Positions 46,741 to 60,100 of a stretch of 64,000 nt of DNA are shown here, one piece after another. The DNA lies in the NCBI RefSeq assembly GCF_900107535.1, contig NZ_FNRA01000002.1:310001-374000 (forward strand), read 5' to 3'. Both the position numbers and the translations under genes were made by a program. Below the pieces are notes generated by a model. It worked only from the letters and a program-made list of their open reading frames with translations, made no database searches and was not told the DNA's origin. The stretch is from Pedobacter hartonius (GTDB lineage: Bacteria > Bacteroidota > Bacteroidia > Sphingobacteriales > Sphingobacteriaceae). The first letter of the stretch is position 1, and the number at the start of each line of letters is the position of its first letter.

Positions 46741-48174
46741 ATGATTGATTTACAACTAGCAGACAAGACACACGATGAAGAGCGCCAGGGTGAAGCCCTG
46801 ATCCTTGAAGCACCAAAAGTGCTCAACGCGAGAAAGCTGTATATTGAGAGTTATGGTTGTCAGATGAACTTCGCTGATAGCGAAATTGTTGCTTCAATCC
46901 TTCTTGATCAGGGTTTTGAGACCACTGGTGATTATCATGAGGCTGATGCAATTTTTATAAATACCTGTTCTATACGGGAGAATGCAGAACAGCGCGTCCG
47001 CAACCGCTTATCGCAGTTCGGGATAGAGAAACGCAGGAACCCAAAATTGATTGTGGGGGTTTTAGGCTGTATGGCCGAACGTTTGAAGTCCAAATTTTTA
47101 GAGGAAGAGAAACTTGTTGATATGGTTGTAGGCCCGGATGCCTACCGTGATCTGCCACAACTGATCGAACAGGTTGGGGAAGGCCAGAAGGCAATCAACG
47201 TATTGCTTTCGAGAGAAGAAACCTATGCTGATATCAGCCCTGTCCGCTTAAACGGAAATGGCATCACCGCATTTATATCCATTATGCGCGGATGTGATAA
47301 CATGTGTTCCTTCTGCGTGGTTCCTTTTACAAGGGGCCGGGAGCGCAGCCGCGATCCGCATTCTATCCTTGCCGAAGCACAGGATCTTTTTGACCGCGGA
47401 TATAAAGAGGTGACCTTACTGGGACAGAACGTAGATTCATACAAATGGAAAGGTGCAGCCGAGGCGGAAGACTCAGCAGAGATCATGGTAAACTTTGCCC
47501 AGTTGCTGGAAAAAGTAGCATTGATCAGTCCTGACCTGCGGATCCGTTTTTCTACATCACACCCAAAGGATATTACTGACGAGGTTTTATATACAATCAA
47601 AAAATACGATAACATCTGCAACAATATCCATCTCCCGGTACAATCCGGCAGCAGCAGGGTATTGGACCTGATGAACCGCACATACACCCGTGAATGGTAT
47701 ATTAACCGCATTAATGCCATCAGAAATATCATTCCTGACTGTGCAATATCTACGGATGTCATTGCCGGGTTCTGTTCAGAAACAGAGGAGGAACACCAGG
47801 AAACACTGAGCATGATGGATTATGTGGGTTATGATTTCGCTTTCTGTTTCAGTTATTCTGAAAGACCGGGTACCCTTGCCGCAAGAAAACTGGAGGATGA
47901 TATTCCTGAGGAGGTGAAAAAACGCCGTCTGCAGGAAATTCTGCTGAAACAGCAGGTTTCGTCACTGCAAAGGTTACAGGCTTCGGTAGGTAAAAAGGTA
48001 AGAATCCTTGTAGAAGGGTTCTCTAAAAAGTCTGATCAGGACTTATGCGGAAGAAACGACCAGAATGCGATGATCGTATTTCCGGCAGCAGAAAATATTG
48101 CTCCGGGTCAATATGTAAATGTCATCATTGAGCGTTGTACTTCAGCGACACTATTAGGCAGAATTGCCGATTAA
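46741..48174 (+). CDS. miaB: tRNA-2-methylthio-N6-dimethylallyladenosine synthase
   Basis: Radical SAM methylthiotransferase that adds the 2-methylthio group to i6A37 of tRNAs reading U-starting codons. 477 residues from the ATG at 46741. The N-terminal [4Fe-4S] cluster Cys lie in [26 protein letters not shown] and VLGCMAERL, the radical SAM cluster in [20 protein letters not shown], and a C-terminal TRAM domain follows ([18 protein letters not shown]). A consensus promoter is placed right before it. It heads a run with the sigma-54 activator, lptE, an acidic protein and secG. Confidence 0.95.
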   Translation: MIDLQLADKTHDEERQGEALILEAPKVLNARKLYIESYGCQMNFADSEIVASILLDQGFETTGDYHEADAIFINTCSIRENAEQRVRNRLSQFGIEKRRNPKLIVGVLGCMAERLKSKFLEEEKLVDMVVGPDAYRDLPQLIEQVGEGQKAINVLLSREETYADISPVRLNGNGITAFISIMRGCDNMCSFCVVPFTRGRERSRDPHSILAEAQDLFDRGYKEVTLLGQNVDSYKWKGAAEAEDSAEIMVNFAQLLEKVALISPDLRIRFSTSHPKDITDEVLYTIKKYDNICNNIHLPVQSGSSRVLDLMNRTYTREWYINRINAIRNIIPDCAISTDVIAGFCSETEEEHQETLSMMDYVGYDFAFCFSYSERPGTLAARKLEDDIPEEVKKRRLQEILLKQQVSSLQRLQASVGKKVRILVEGFSKKSDQDLCGRNDQNAMIVFPAAENIAPGQYVNVIIERCTSATLLGRIAD

Positions 48175-48204
48175 AAGAAGAATATTAAACAAATTCAATT
48201 TATT

Positions 48205-49437
48205 TTGGACGTACAGGATATTAAAAATCGATTTGGGATCATTGGTGGGTCACCACTTTTAAACCGGGCTATTGACATTGCCAGGCAGGTAGCGCCAACG
48301 GACATGTCTGTTTTAATCACCGGCGAAAGTGGCAGCGGAAAGGAAGTCTTTTCGCATATCATCCACCAGATGAGCACCCGCAAACACGGCGCCTTTATTG
48401 CCGTGAACTGTGGTGCCATACCGGAAGGAACTATAGACTCCGAATTATTCGGTCACGAGAAAGGTTCATTTACCGGTGCCCATGAAGCGCGTAAAGGTTA
48501 TTTTGAAGTTGCCAACGGTGGAACGATCTTCCTTGATGAGGTAGCAGAATTACCGCTGGGCACACAGGCACGTTTATTACGTATTTTAGAAAGCGGCGAG
48601 TATTTACGTGTAGGATCGTCTAAGGTACAGAAAACAGACGTCCGTATTGTTGCTGCAACAAATGTGGATGTATATAACAGGGTTAAATCGGGTAAATTCC
48701 GTGAAGACTTATATTACCGCTTAAACACGGTGCCCCTGCGCATCCCGGCTTTGCATGAAAGGAAAGAAGATATCTACCTTCTTTTCAGAAAGTTCTCAGC
48801 CGACTTTAGTGATAAATACCGCAGTCCCGGCATTCAGCTGGAACCAGACGCCATACAAATGCTGAGCAATTACAGCTGGCCCGGAAACGTAAGACAACTG
48901 AAAAATATTGCCGAGCAGGTGTGCGTGCTGGAAAAGGAGCGTAACGTTACCGCCACTGCCCTGCTGAATTATATTCCCAATGAAGGCGGCAGCAACCTGC
49001 CGATGGCAATCAACGGAAATAACAAAGAGGACTTCTCCGAACGTGATATTCTTTATAAGGTGCTTTTTGATATGAAAAAGGACATGATGGACCTGAAGAA
49101 ACTTGTTGCAGAGATCATCCAGAACGGCGGAAACACCTCACACATTGTGGCAGACAACCCGCATTATATCAACCAGCTTTACCAGGAGATAGACCAAACG
49201 GTGAACCATGATTCCACGCTGACGATCAAAAAGCCCTCTCAGAATAACCCCGTGGATTATAACTACACGCACGAGGCAGAGGAAGTAGAAGAATCCCTTT
49301 CACTGATTGATAAGGAGTCTGACCTGATCAAGAAAGCACTGAAGAAACATAAGGGTAAACGTAAATTCGCAGCCCAGGAACTCGGGATCTCAGAGCGTAC
49401 CCTATACAGAAAAATTAAGGAACTGAATTTAAATTAG
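48205..49437 (+). CDS. Sigma-54-dependent transcriptional activator without receiver domain
   Basis: 410-residue NtrC-type AAA+ regulator; start TTG at 48205 gives the family N-terminus (MDVQDIKNRFGIIGGSPLL). Walker A is GESGSGKE, the sigma-54 contact loop reads GSFTGA instead of GAFTGA, Walker B is GGTIFLDEVAE, and a Fis-type helix-turn-helix ends the protein (RKFAAQELGISERTLYRKIK). There is no N-terminal receiver or sensor domain, so it acts either constitutively or by interaction or level control. Between AAA+ and HTH lies a ~100-residue helical linker with Gln/Asn. It follows miaB by 30 bases and its stop abuts the lptE start. Confidence 0.9.
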   Translation: MDVQDIKNRFGIIGGSPLLNRAIDIARQVAPTDMSVLITGESGSGKEVFSHIIHQMSTRKHGAFIAVNCGAIPEGTIDSELFGHEKGSFTGAHEARKGYFEVANGGTIFLDEVAELPLGTQARLLRILESGEYLRVGSSKVQKTDVRIVAATNVDVYNRVKSGKFREDLYYRLNTVPLRIPALHERKEDIYLLFRKFSADFSDKYRSPGIQLEPDAIQMLSNYSWPGNVRQLKNIAEQVCVLEKERNVTATALLNYIPNEGGSNLPMAINGNNKEDFSERDILYKVLFDMKKDMMDLKKLVAEIIQNGGNTSHIVADNPHYINQLYQEIDQTVNHDSTLTIKKPSQNNPVDYNYTHEAEEVEESLSLIDKESDLIKKALKKHKGKRKFAAQELGISERTLYRKIKELNLN

Positions 49438-49440
49438 GTG

Positions 49441-49950
49441 ATGAAAAGAATATATCTATTGCTGTTGCTGCCATTACTGGCCCTGGTTAATTCATGTTCA
49501 GTAAAATTAAACGGTGCCTCCATTCCTTCTGACATGAAAACCGTCACCGTATTGTTCTTCGAAAACAATGCGCCGCTGGTTGTCCCTACTTTGAGTCAGG
49601 ATTTTACGGAAGCCCTAAAAACCAGGATCCGTAACCAAACCAGCCTAAGTATTGTGCAGTCTGACGCGCATGCCGTATTTGAAGGCAGGATCACGGGGTA
49701 TGACATCAGGGCGATCGCATTGCAGAACAACAATAATCCTACAGCCGGAGGAAACAGGCTTACCATAAAGGTAAGCGTGAAATACACCAACAACCTGAAC
49801 CCAAAATCGAACTTCGAAGAATCCTTTGAAAGGTACAGGGATTTTCCGATCGGAACCACAACTTTTGATATCGCTCAGATCCAGTTAATTAAAGACATCA
49901 ACATTATGCTCACTGAAGATATTTTCAACAGGGCATTCGCACAATGGTAA
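49441..49950 (+). CDS. LptE family LPS-assembly lipoprotein
   Basis: 169-residue lipoprotein (MKRIYLLLLLPLLALVNSC) of the Bacteroidota LptE family, which plugs LptD and helps insert lipopolysaccharide at the outer leaflet. The mature part has the family pattern: VTVLFFENNAPLVVPTLSQDF, then SFERYRDFPIGTTTFDIAQ and MLTEDIFNRAFAQW. The ATG at 49441 follows a GTG at 49438 which only adds one residue; the spacing to the activator gene is 3 bases. The identity is by family resemblance, since LptE sequence similarity is low. Confidence 0.78.
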   Translation: MKRIYLLLLLPLLALVNSCSVKLNGASIPSDMKTVTVLFFENNAPLVVPTLSQDFTEALKTRIRNQTSLSIVQSDAHAVFEGRITGYDIRAIALQNNNNPTAGGNRLTIKVSVKYTNNLNPKSNFEESFERYRDFPIGTTTFDIAQIQLIKDINIMLTEDIFNRAFAQW

Positions 49951-49982
49951 GAAAATTGAATTTCAATCATTAACTTAGCAAC

Positions 49983-51368
49983 GTGGAGCCGGACAAAAAT
50001 AGAGAACAAGAACTTGCTGAACTGATTGCGGACCCTGAAACGGTATCAACGCAGCATACGGCCATGTTAAATGAATTGTTGCAGGAATACCCCTATTTTC
50101 AGCCTTTACACCTCTTACTGGCGAAGGCCGGTCAGGAGGAAGGAGAAAACAAAGGGCTTGCAAAGGCATCCCTCTACACCAACGGACAGACATTACACCG
50201 GTTCCTTTTTGAAAAGAAAACCAAGGCAGCAGAAAGCGCGTCAGCAGAACTCCCTTCAGCAGATCCGGATGCGAACGATGACCCTTCGGCAATCGGAGAA
50301 GATCTTCCTGTAGTAACCGAAGAACCAGCGCAGGAAAGTACTCCGGCGGAGGAAAGCACAGCAGAAGAAGGAGAAGCGGCAGTTGAAGAAAATATCCATG
50401 CTGAAAACGAGGCTCCGGTAACGGACGAGCAGGAAACCTTTGAAGAGATTTCTGAGCCTGCACCGGTTGCTCAGCACCATGCAGATGCAGTTCCCGATGC
50501 AGCCGAAGAAACTGTTTTTGAGGAGATCGGGGAAGTAGATTATAACACTTACCGCCCCTTCAGGAATTCTTCGCAGCAGACTGACTTAGTACAACAGGAT
50601 GAAGATCAGGCAAAAGGAGAAGGTTCAGTCGATATAGCAATGCAGGATGATGCTGATGATACTGCAGAGCCAGAGATTTCAGTAAAAGAAACTGAAACCA
50701 CAGCACGCAGACATACACTGGAAGACGATCTGGTATTTGAAAGCATCGTCTCTACAGACTTCTTTGCTTTCGAGAATAATTTCACTACGGGAGAGCGGGT
50801 AGAAGAAGAGAAAACAGCGGTTAGCCCTCCATTTATTGAAGAGCATGACGAGGCGGCAGCGGCCGAATCTGAGCAAAGCAGGGTAAGCAATTACCACGAC
50901 GACAAGCTGCCTTATACATTTTTATGGTGGCTGGCTAAAACGCGTAAAGAACATCAAAGCACTTTTCAGCCTTACGCCGTACCCAAAAAGGGAGGTTCAC
51001 AGGAACTGCAGCAGCAGTATGTAGAGCATATTTTCCATATGCAGAGCCACCTGACCGGGAATGAAGCGCTGCTTGATATCAAAAAAGAAGAGAAGCCGGT
51101 AAGTAAGGATTTTCAGATCATCGATAGCTTTATCAAAAATGATCCGCAGATCCACCCGCCGAATGCCGAGCAAATAGACAATGAAAATAAAGCCAAGAAA
51201 AGTGCGGAAGACCAGAACGACCTGGTTTCTGAAACCCTGGCCAATATTTACATTGAACAAATGCTTTATGACAAGGCGATAGATACTTATGAAAAATTAA
51301 GTTTGAAGTTCCCGGAAAAAAGCCGTTACTTTGCCGACCTTATCCAATCTATAGAAAAGAAAATTTAA
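49983..51368 (+). CDS. Acidic TPR-like hypothetical protein
   Basis: 461-residue cytoplasmic protein from a GTG start at 49983. The N-terminal part (MLNELLQEYPYFQPLHLLLA) resembles the tetratricopeptide arrangement of Bacteroidota proteins of unknown function. Residues ~80-300 are low-complexity and very rich in Glu, Ala and Asp (TEEPAQESTPAEESTAEEGE). The C-terminal ~55 residues (SETLANIYIEQMLYDKAIDTYEKLSLKFP) form a clear TPR unit. It sits between lptE (32 bases) and secG (14 bases). Role unknown; position suggests envelope or secretion work. Confidence 0.75.
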   Translation: MEPDKNREQELAELIADPETVSTQHTAMLNELLQEYPYFQPLHLLLAKAGQEEGENKGLAKASLYTNGQTLHRFLFEKKTKAAESASAELPSADPDANDDPSAIGEDLPVVTEEPAQESTPAEESTAEEGEAAVEENIHAENEAPVTDEQETFEEISEPAPVAQHHADAVPDAAEETVFEEIGEVDYNTYRPFRNSSQQTDLVQQDEDQAKGEGSVDIAMQDDADDTAEPEISVKETETTARRHTLEDDLVFESIVSTDFFAFENNFTTGERVEEEKTAVSPPFIEEHDEAAAAESEQSRVSNYHDDKLPYTFLWWLAKTRKEHQSTFQPYAVPKKGGSQELQQQYVEHIFHMQSHLTGNEALLDIKKEEKPVSKDFQIIDSFIKNDPQIHPPNAEQIDNENKAKKSAEDQNDLVSETLANIYIEQMLYDKAIDTYEKLSLKFPEKSRYFADLIQSIEKKI

Positions 51369-51382
51369 CCATTTAACATACT

Positions 51383-51754
51383 ATGCTTTTTTTAATTATT
51401 TTATTAATCATTATTTGTGTTGCATTAGGCCTGTTTGTATTGATACAAAACCCTAAGGGCGGTGGTCTGGCAACAGGCGGATCGGGCAGCAATATGTTCG
51501 GTGTACAACGTACAGGAGATGTTCTTGAAAAAGGCACCTGGGTATTGTTAACGCTTATTGTAGTGATTTCACTGGCTGTTACAGCTATTGGAAAAACAGG
51601 TGGTGCTTCTGCGGGCAGCACGGATTCAAAAATCCAGGAACAACTGGATAAAACGCCATCTCCTTCTCCAATCGGAGGTACATTAGGTACCGCACCATCT
51701 GCTGCACCATCTGCTGCACCTGCTGCGACACCAACTGATACAACAAAAAAATAG
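51383..51754 (+). CDS. secG: Preprotein translocase subunit SecG
   Basis: Small membrane subunit of SecYEG that eases SecA cycling. 123 residues: two helices (about residues 1-20 and 50-70) around the conserved loop NPKGGGLATGGSGSNMFG, which is the SecG signature. After the second helix the protein is extended by an Ala/Pro/Ser/Thr tail with a 12-base direct repeat GCACCATCTGCT (51692-51703, 51704-51715), longer than the usual 70-110 residues. A terminator follows at 51778-51811. Confidence 0.93.
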   Translation: MLFLIILLIIICVALGLFVLIQNPKGGGLATGGSGSNMFGVQRTGDVLEKGTWVLLTLIVVISLAVTAIGKTGGASAGSTDSKIQEQLDKTPSPSPIGGTLGTAPSAAPSAAPAATPTDTTKK

Positions 51755-51777
51755 CTTTAGCGCTACAATCTTATACG

Positions 51778-51811
51778 GCCCGTCAGGATATACTCCTGAC
51801 GGGCTTTCTTT
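51778..51811 (+). terminator. Rho-independent terminator after secG
   Basis: A perfect 11-bp stem GCCCGTCAGGA (51778-51788) with 51794-51804, a 5-base loop and a run of T. It separates secG from the groES operon. Confidence 0.92.
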
Positions 51812-51861
51812 TTTTATCCCTGCCAGTCTGACACGAAAAAACACGGCCTTAATCTATTAGC

Positions 51862-51914
51862 TGACAAGCCTGTGTAAATTTGTCAAGCAATCCGTCCTTG
51901 GCATAAAAACTGCT
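51862..51914 (+). promoter_or_regulatory. Candidate control region of groES-groL (sigma-54-like site plus inverted repeat)
   Basis: TTGGCAT at 51898-51904 and CTGCT at 51910-51914 place GG (51900-51901) and GC (51912-51913) ten bases apart, as in -24/-12 sigma-54 promoters, each half with one mismatch. Upstream an inverted repeat TGACAA (51862-51867) / TTGTCA (51880-51885) overlaps a TAAATTTG sequence (51875-51882) that would fit a sigma-A -7 element but has no clear -33. No CIRCE (HrcA) element is present. Which of the two is used cannot be told from sequence. Confidence 0.35.
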
Positions 51915-51975
51915 GTGTACATCGTGTTTAATACAATTTATACATTAACCTTTAAATTAAAACAATAATTAAGTT

Positions 51976-53963
<1,988 letters not shown>

Positions 53964-53997
53964 TCTAACTATATCATTCAGATTTTTGCGATCTGAT

Positions 53998-54030
53998 AAA
54001 AAACCTTGCTATAGCTAGCAAGGTTTTTTT
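53998..54030 (+). terminator. Rho-independent terminator of groES-groL
   Basis: CCTTGCTA (54004-54011) pairs with 54016-54023 over a 4-base loop; flanking A6 and T7 runs extend the stem and can serve both directions. Confidence 0.9.
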
Positions 54031-54101
54031 ATTTATTGTAAAACAAAATACAGTTGTTTGTGTAGTGTCATAATATTGATATATTTAAGTGACGCTACAA
54101 C

Positions 54102-57100
54102 ATGAGGAAGTTTTTAAACGCTCTACTTACTCTGCTTTTCGTTTTGCTTTTCTTCGACTCCAATGCACAGGTTACCATTGGAGCAGTAGATGCAGGACCG
54201 TATGGTTATGGTAGCAATGTCACAGTTCCAATTTCTTTCGCAGGCAATCAATCTGATCTTCCAATTGGTACTACCTTTCAGCTATTTCTGTCTGACGCGG
54301 CAGGCAACTTTGCCGGTAACGGAACATCATTAGGCACATTTAGCGGCTTTTATACCCCAGCAGTAAATGGGGTTATCCCAACAGGTCTTGCGGCCGGTAC
54401 CGGGTACAGGCTGAGAGTAAGAATTAGCAATCCGGCCAATAATCCCGTGGCGGCGACATTGGATGCAGGAACAATCAGCATTCTGGCCCAAAGCTCACCG
54501 GCGGTTACGCTCAGCCCCAATTCTCCCAGTAATGCATTAGGCGGAGATAACATAGGTTTCTGCGCAAATGAATCCGGAGCAAATAAGACAATTGTCCTTA
54601 GAGACAATCTGCCAGCTACTACGATTATCGAAGTGCAGGTCAAAAATCTCATCAGCAATACTACAACAGTTTACACAGAGCAACTTGTTTCTGGTAGTAA
54701 CGGTTATAATATTACCAATTTGGCAATCGGCTATTATTCGGTAACGGCCATAGCCACCACTATTGTCAATGGAGTGCCCATTAAATCAATTAAAACCTAT
54801 ACGCTGCATAATACAAATTTAGGTCTTGGGATTAGTGATTCCAGTGTAAGTGTGGGCTGTATAAATGGCCCTGGCGGAAGCGCATCTGTATCCTATGAAA
54901 TTAATTCAATCACTGGTAACTATCCAGGCACCATTTACCGGATAAGCTGGGGAGACGGATCAACTGTTGAACTCACTTATGCTCAAATTAGCGCGAACAG
55001 CAATTCTGTATTTCATACTTACACAGAGACTTCTTGTGGCAGAGGGGGATCACCGGATGGTTCCAATAACAACTCTTTTCAAGCGACGATCACTGCTGCA
55101 AGTAGTGTTTGTGGAACCACGAAACCCATTACAGTGTACGCACAAGTATTACTGAATCCTACCGCCGAAATAAACGGAAGTGCAATAGGCTGTACCAACG
55201 TAGCCATGACTTTTACCAATGATTCCAGAGGAGGAACAAGATCAGACTGCTCAAATCAAATGGATTATGAATGGTTTATCGACAATGATCCTAATTCCGT
55301 TCTAAGTGTATCCACCAAGGCACCACTAACCTGGACTTTCACTACCCCCGGCCCCCATACGGTAAGACTTGTAGCCTCCAACGGTTCTAATGCCTGCATA
55401 CCCAGCGAAGATATTTTTAATGTCTGTGTTCAGATACCCCCCGTACCGGCATTTACGCTCTCAGAAACAACCACCTGTTTATCCAGTTCGGTTACTGCAA
55501 ACAGCAACAGTTCTGTACTGAATAATACATGTTCTACAACACCGGTGTATACCTGGACCGTGAATCCTGCTGCGGGCGTAACTTTTACCCAAGGTAGTCC
55601 TAACCCTGAATTCAGATTTCCAGTTACCGGCACTTATACCATTGGCCTTGCCATTCAGACTGGCTTCTGTTCAGAAACCGCAGCACCACAAACAGTAATT
55701 GTCAACAGCCCTCCACAGATCACGATGTCTCCGGAAGCCAGATTGTGTACAAAAGGAGGGACATTTACCTTTGGCGCCACAGGCGGAGTTACGCAAACAA
55801 CTGTAAGCGGAACAACAGCTGCTATAGCTGATACGTATACGTGGGTGGTATCAGGACCCGCCCCTGTCACTTTCATTAATCAGACTGGTCCCAATTCAAA
55901 GGAACCCCAGATTATGTTTTCAGAGTATGGAGCTTACACAGTAACTCTTACGCATAAAAACAATTGCGGCACGCTAACAAGTTCACAGAATATTTCTTTT
56001 TCTCAATCACCCGAACCCCTCATTACTGTTGCTCCAAACGTTTGTTACAATAGCCCTATTACATTACAGGGTGCCATCACGAATGGTACATACGTTTCCT
56101 TTGCCTGGACAAGCAATATCGCAGGAACTTTTACTAATCCATCAGGAACATTTGCCGATCCTTCAGCGTTAAATACCACCTTTACGACAACAGATCTGAC
56201 CAAAACCAGTGCAATTATTACCTTAACGGTTAACACGGGCATCCCCGGTAACTGTATGGTAGTAGCAGACGCGAAAACAATTACTATTTCTCCGAATAAT
56301 ACAGGAATAAATACTATTCAATCCATTTGTACAGGCAGCTCATTGTCCTACACTCCTGTTTCAAGCGTGCCAGGGAGCACATTCAGATGGACAGCGACGA
56401 ATGCCGATGGGAATGCGCAGGCTGGGAGCTATCTGACATCGGGAACCGGTAATATCACCGCTACCTCTATAATTAATACCAGCCCGACGGCCAATGCCGA
56501 AATTATCTATACCATTATTCCTGAAAGCATTAATGGCAACATTAGCTGTGATGGCGTTCCATATACCCTTACTGTAAGAGTAACCCCACTACCTGTACTT
56601 ACTGTAACAGTAGCACAATCACCCATATGCAGTGGCAACCAGGCAGGAATCACGATGACTTCTAATCTTGACCCTTCAACCCTTTACACTTGGGTATCAA
56701 GCATTTCCGGAGGAACTGTAAATGGAGCCGTACCACAGCCAACTCCATTAGCTACAACAGTTATTAATAACCGGTTGGAAAATCCAGGAAATACGACGGC
56801 AACCGTAACCTATACAATTACCCCATACTCAAATGGATGCCCGGGAACACCTGTCACTGTTTCAGTACAGGTTGACCCTGCCTTAACTATTCCCGAGGCA
56901 GGCATCGATGAAAACATTTGTAATAGCACTACTTTTACACTGAAGGGCAACCAAATCCCAACCGGAAAAGGTATTGGAACCTGGACACTCACATCAGGAC
57001 AAACGGGAGTAACTTTTGCAGACGAACATCTCAATACAACAATTGTACAGGGACTGGTAGCAGGACAGACTTATGAATTTACCTGGACAGTTACCGGCGG

Positions 57101-60100
57101 CTCATGTGATGCCTTATCAGATGAAATGACCTTGTTCATAAACGTTCCAACCGTTGCAGGTACCACCGCCACTACCGGACCGGTGACAGTTTGTGAGGGG
57201 GTAAATTCAGGCACGGTTAACCTGACAGGAAATACAGGCAGCGTACTCCGCTGGGAAAATTCAACTGACGGGGGAGCAAGCTGGTCTGCAATCAGCAATA
57301 CCACTACTGTACTTACCTATACTAACATTACCATAAATACACAATACCGCGCCTTTGTGCAAAATGGGCAATGTGCGCCTGAATTTTCGACAGCTACAGC
57401 GATCACTGTGACCCCTGCAACATCAATCGCTAATGCAGGTACGGACCAGACTTTATGTAATGAGCTCAGCGCTCAGTTAAATGCAGTGGCGAATTTGAAA
57501 GCGGGAGAATCCGGTCTGTGGACCGTGTCCCCTTCAGCACCAAATCTGAGGATCACAGACCCAACTAACCCTTCAACAAGAGTTACAAACATTATTCCCG
57601 GACAGACCTACATCTTCACCTGGACCATATCCGGCCCCGCGCCCTGTGGCCCTACAAGGGACGATGTAGTGATCACAAACCTCCTTCCGCTAACCAACAC
57701 AATCAACAGTACCAGTACTGAAGTCTGCTATAACCAGGTGATCACCATTACAGGTAATACACCAACGGGCGGAAACGGAACCTATGTCTTTAAATGGGAA
57801 GTCAGCACTGATGAAGCCAATTGGAATACCCTGGCCGGCCAGACCGGAAGAGACCTGAGCTACCAGCTGCAGGCCACTACATTCTTCAGAAGAACAGTAA
57901 CAAGCAGCGCCTGTCTGTTGCTGAGCAATACGGTCAGGATCATTGCACAGCCACCGATCGGAAACAATACGATTGCTACAGGTCAGACAATATGTACAGG
58001 TACCCTTCCTGGAGTTTTAACCGGAACCCCACCTACAGGCTCTGACGGCAATTTCAATTACCAGTGGCAGTCCAGTGCAGACGGAACCAACTGGACAGAT
58101 ATTGTCAGTGCCGTATTCCCTTCCTACGCCCCTCCAATACTGACAGCTACCACATCTTACAGACGTCTGGTAAGTACCATTACCTGTAACGGAGCCCTGA
58201 GAAGCACCAGTAATGTGGTAACTATTATTGTAAAACCAAATGCCAAAGCAGAATTTACCTACACTGTCGATAAAGCCTGTACCCCTTTTACCATTGATGC
58301 AAACAATGTAAGGGCAGTAGCTTATCCGGACCGCAATGCCACCTACAGCTGGTATGCAAATAACGTACTGATCGGTACCGGCGTTACCTTCCCTGGTTAT
58401 ACCATTTCAACCGAGAATACCACAGTGACTATCAAACTGGTTACCTCACCAAGCACAGGTTGTCAGCCCGACGAAATGTCGCACGATTTCAGTACCAACC
58501 AGGCCGTAGCTGCTTCTTATACGCAGAGTACAACTTCGGGCTGCGGGCCGCTAACCGTAAACTTTGTGAATACCTCTACCTCCCTGACAGGTGCCACATT
58601 CAGATGGGATTTTGGAAATGGCATTACCTCATCGCAAACAATGCCCGCGCCGGTTACTTTCCAGCCCGATCCTACAGGACAGGATATTACCTATACCGTA
58701 ACGCTCACTGCTACTACTGTCTGCGGAATCAGTACCACGACCTCTACCGTATTTGTAAAGGCACTGCCGATCTCCGTTTTTTCGCCGAGCAGAACCGTAG
58801 GCTGCTCCCCAATGGCAGTCACCTTCACAAATGGTTCCCCGGGAGAAACAAATACCTATTACTATGATTTCGGAGACGGTACTTTGCTCACCAAAAACGA
58901 CAAGCTGCCGGTAACACATACCTTTGTTACTGATGTGGTAAGAGATTTTACGGTTACCATGATTGCGCAGAACGAATGCGGAAGCGATCAGAGTTCATAT
59001 ACGATCCGGGTTTCTCCGAACACCGTTTTTCCTGAACTGGTGGTCAACGCCAATGAACAGGAAGGCTGCGCACCGCTTACAGTTAATTTTTACAATAACA
59101 GCAGGGGCGCCAATACATTCAAGTATGACTTTGGCGACGGCAGTACTGTCATTACCAGGAGTGCACCGGAGGTGGTCCGGCATACATTTACCGCCGCGGG
59201 CACCTATACCATTACGCTTACCGCTTCAAACGGCTGTTCAGAGGTCACCACCACCGAGTCAGTCACTGTACTGCCACAACCGGTAACAGCTTTCAGTGCA
59301 GACATTACACTGGGTTGTCCCGGCCTGCCTGTGCAGTTCAGGAACACAAGCAGAGATGGCGTAGCCTACCAGTGGGACTTTGGTGATGGCACTAACTCCA
59401 ATGAATTTGAACCAAAACATATATTCACCGGCGCCCAGGAATACTATACCATCAGCCTGACAGCGACAAACAGCCTGGGATGTACAGCAACGACAACACT
59501 GAATCAGTATATCCATATCGTTCCTCCACCGGTTGCGCAGTTTAATGTATTGCCGTCAACGCTGATCAGTATCCCAAACTACACCTTCAGGTTTGAGGAT
59601 GAAAGTACCAACAGGCCGACAATCTGGGCCTGGGACTTTGGAGACGGTACTACCTCAGTACTTCAGAGTCCTTCTCATACCTATCCTGACACGGGTAAAT
59701 ATGTAGTGACCTTACGCGTAAGCAATCAGCAGGGCTGTTTCACCAGCACATTCAAAACCGTAACCATTGTTGGTGTTCCGGGTTATCTGTTTGTTCCGAA
59801 CTCGTTTATGCCTGGCAGCCCTACTCCCGAGCTGAGGGAGTTCATTGCCAAAGGCTCCGGCATCAAAAGCTGGAGGATGACCGTCTTTAACAAATGGGGA
59901 CAAACATTATGGGAAACCACGCAGCTGAATGAGGGAAGGCCCGTCGGGGGATGGGACGGTACTTTCAACTCCGTCATGCAGCCACAGGGTGTATACTTCT
60001 GGAAGATTGATGTTGAATTTATAAATGGCAGTGCATGGAAAGGGATGACCTACGATTCGTCGGCTCCGAAAAAAACGGGAGTGATCCACCTGATAAGATA

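Noticed and set aside
51692..51727. 12-base tandem repeat in secG as a regulatory repeat
   Set aside because: It is a coding low-complexity Ala/Pro/Ser tail, explained by the protein extension.
51755..51975. CIRCE/HrcA operator before groES
   Set aside because: No TTAGCACTC-N9-GAGTGCTAA or close variant is present.
54350..59977. Several minus-strand frames of 60-100 codons opposite the PKD protein
   Set aside because: They mirror the Thr/Val-rich coding strand and have no family similarity.
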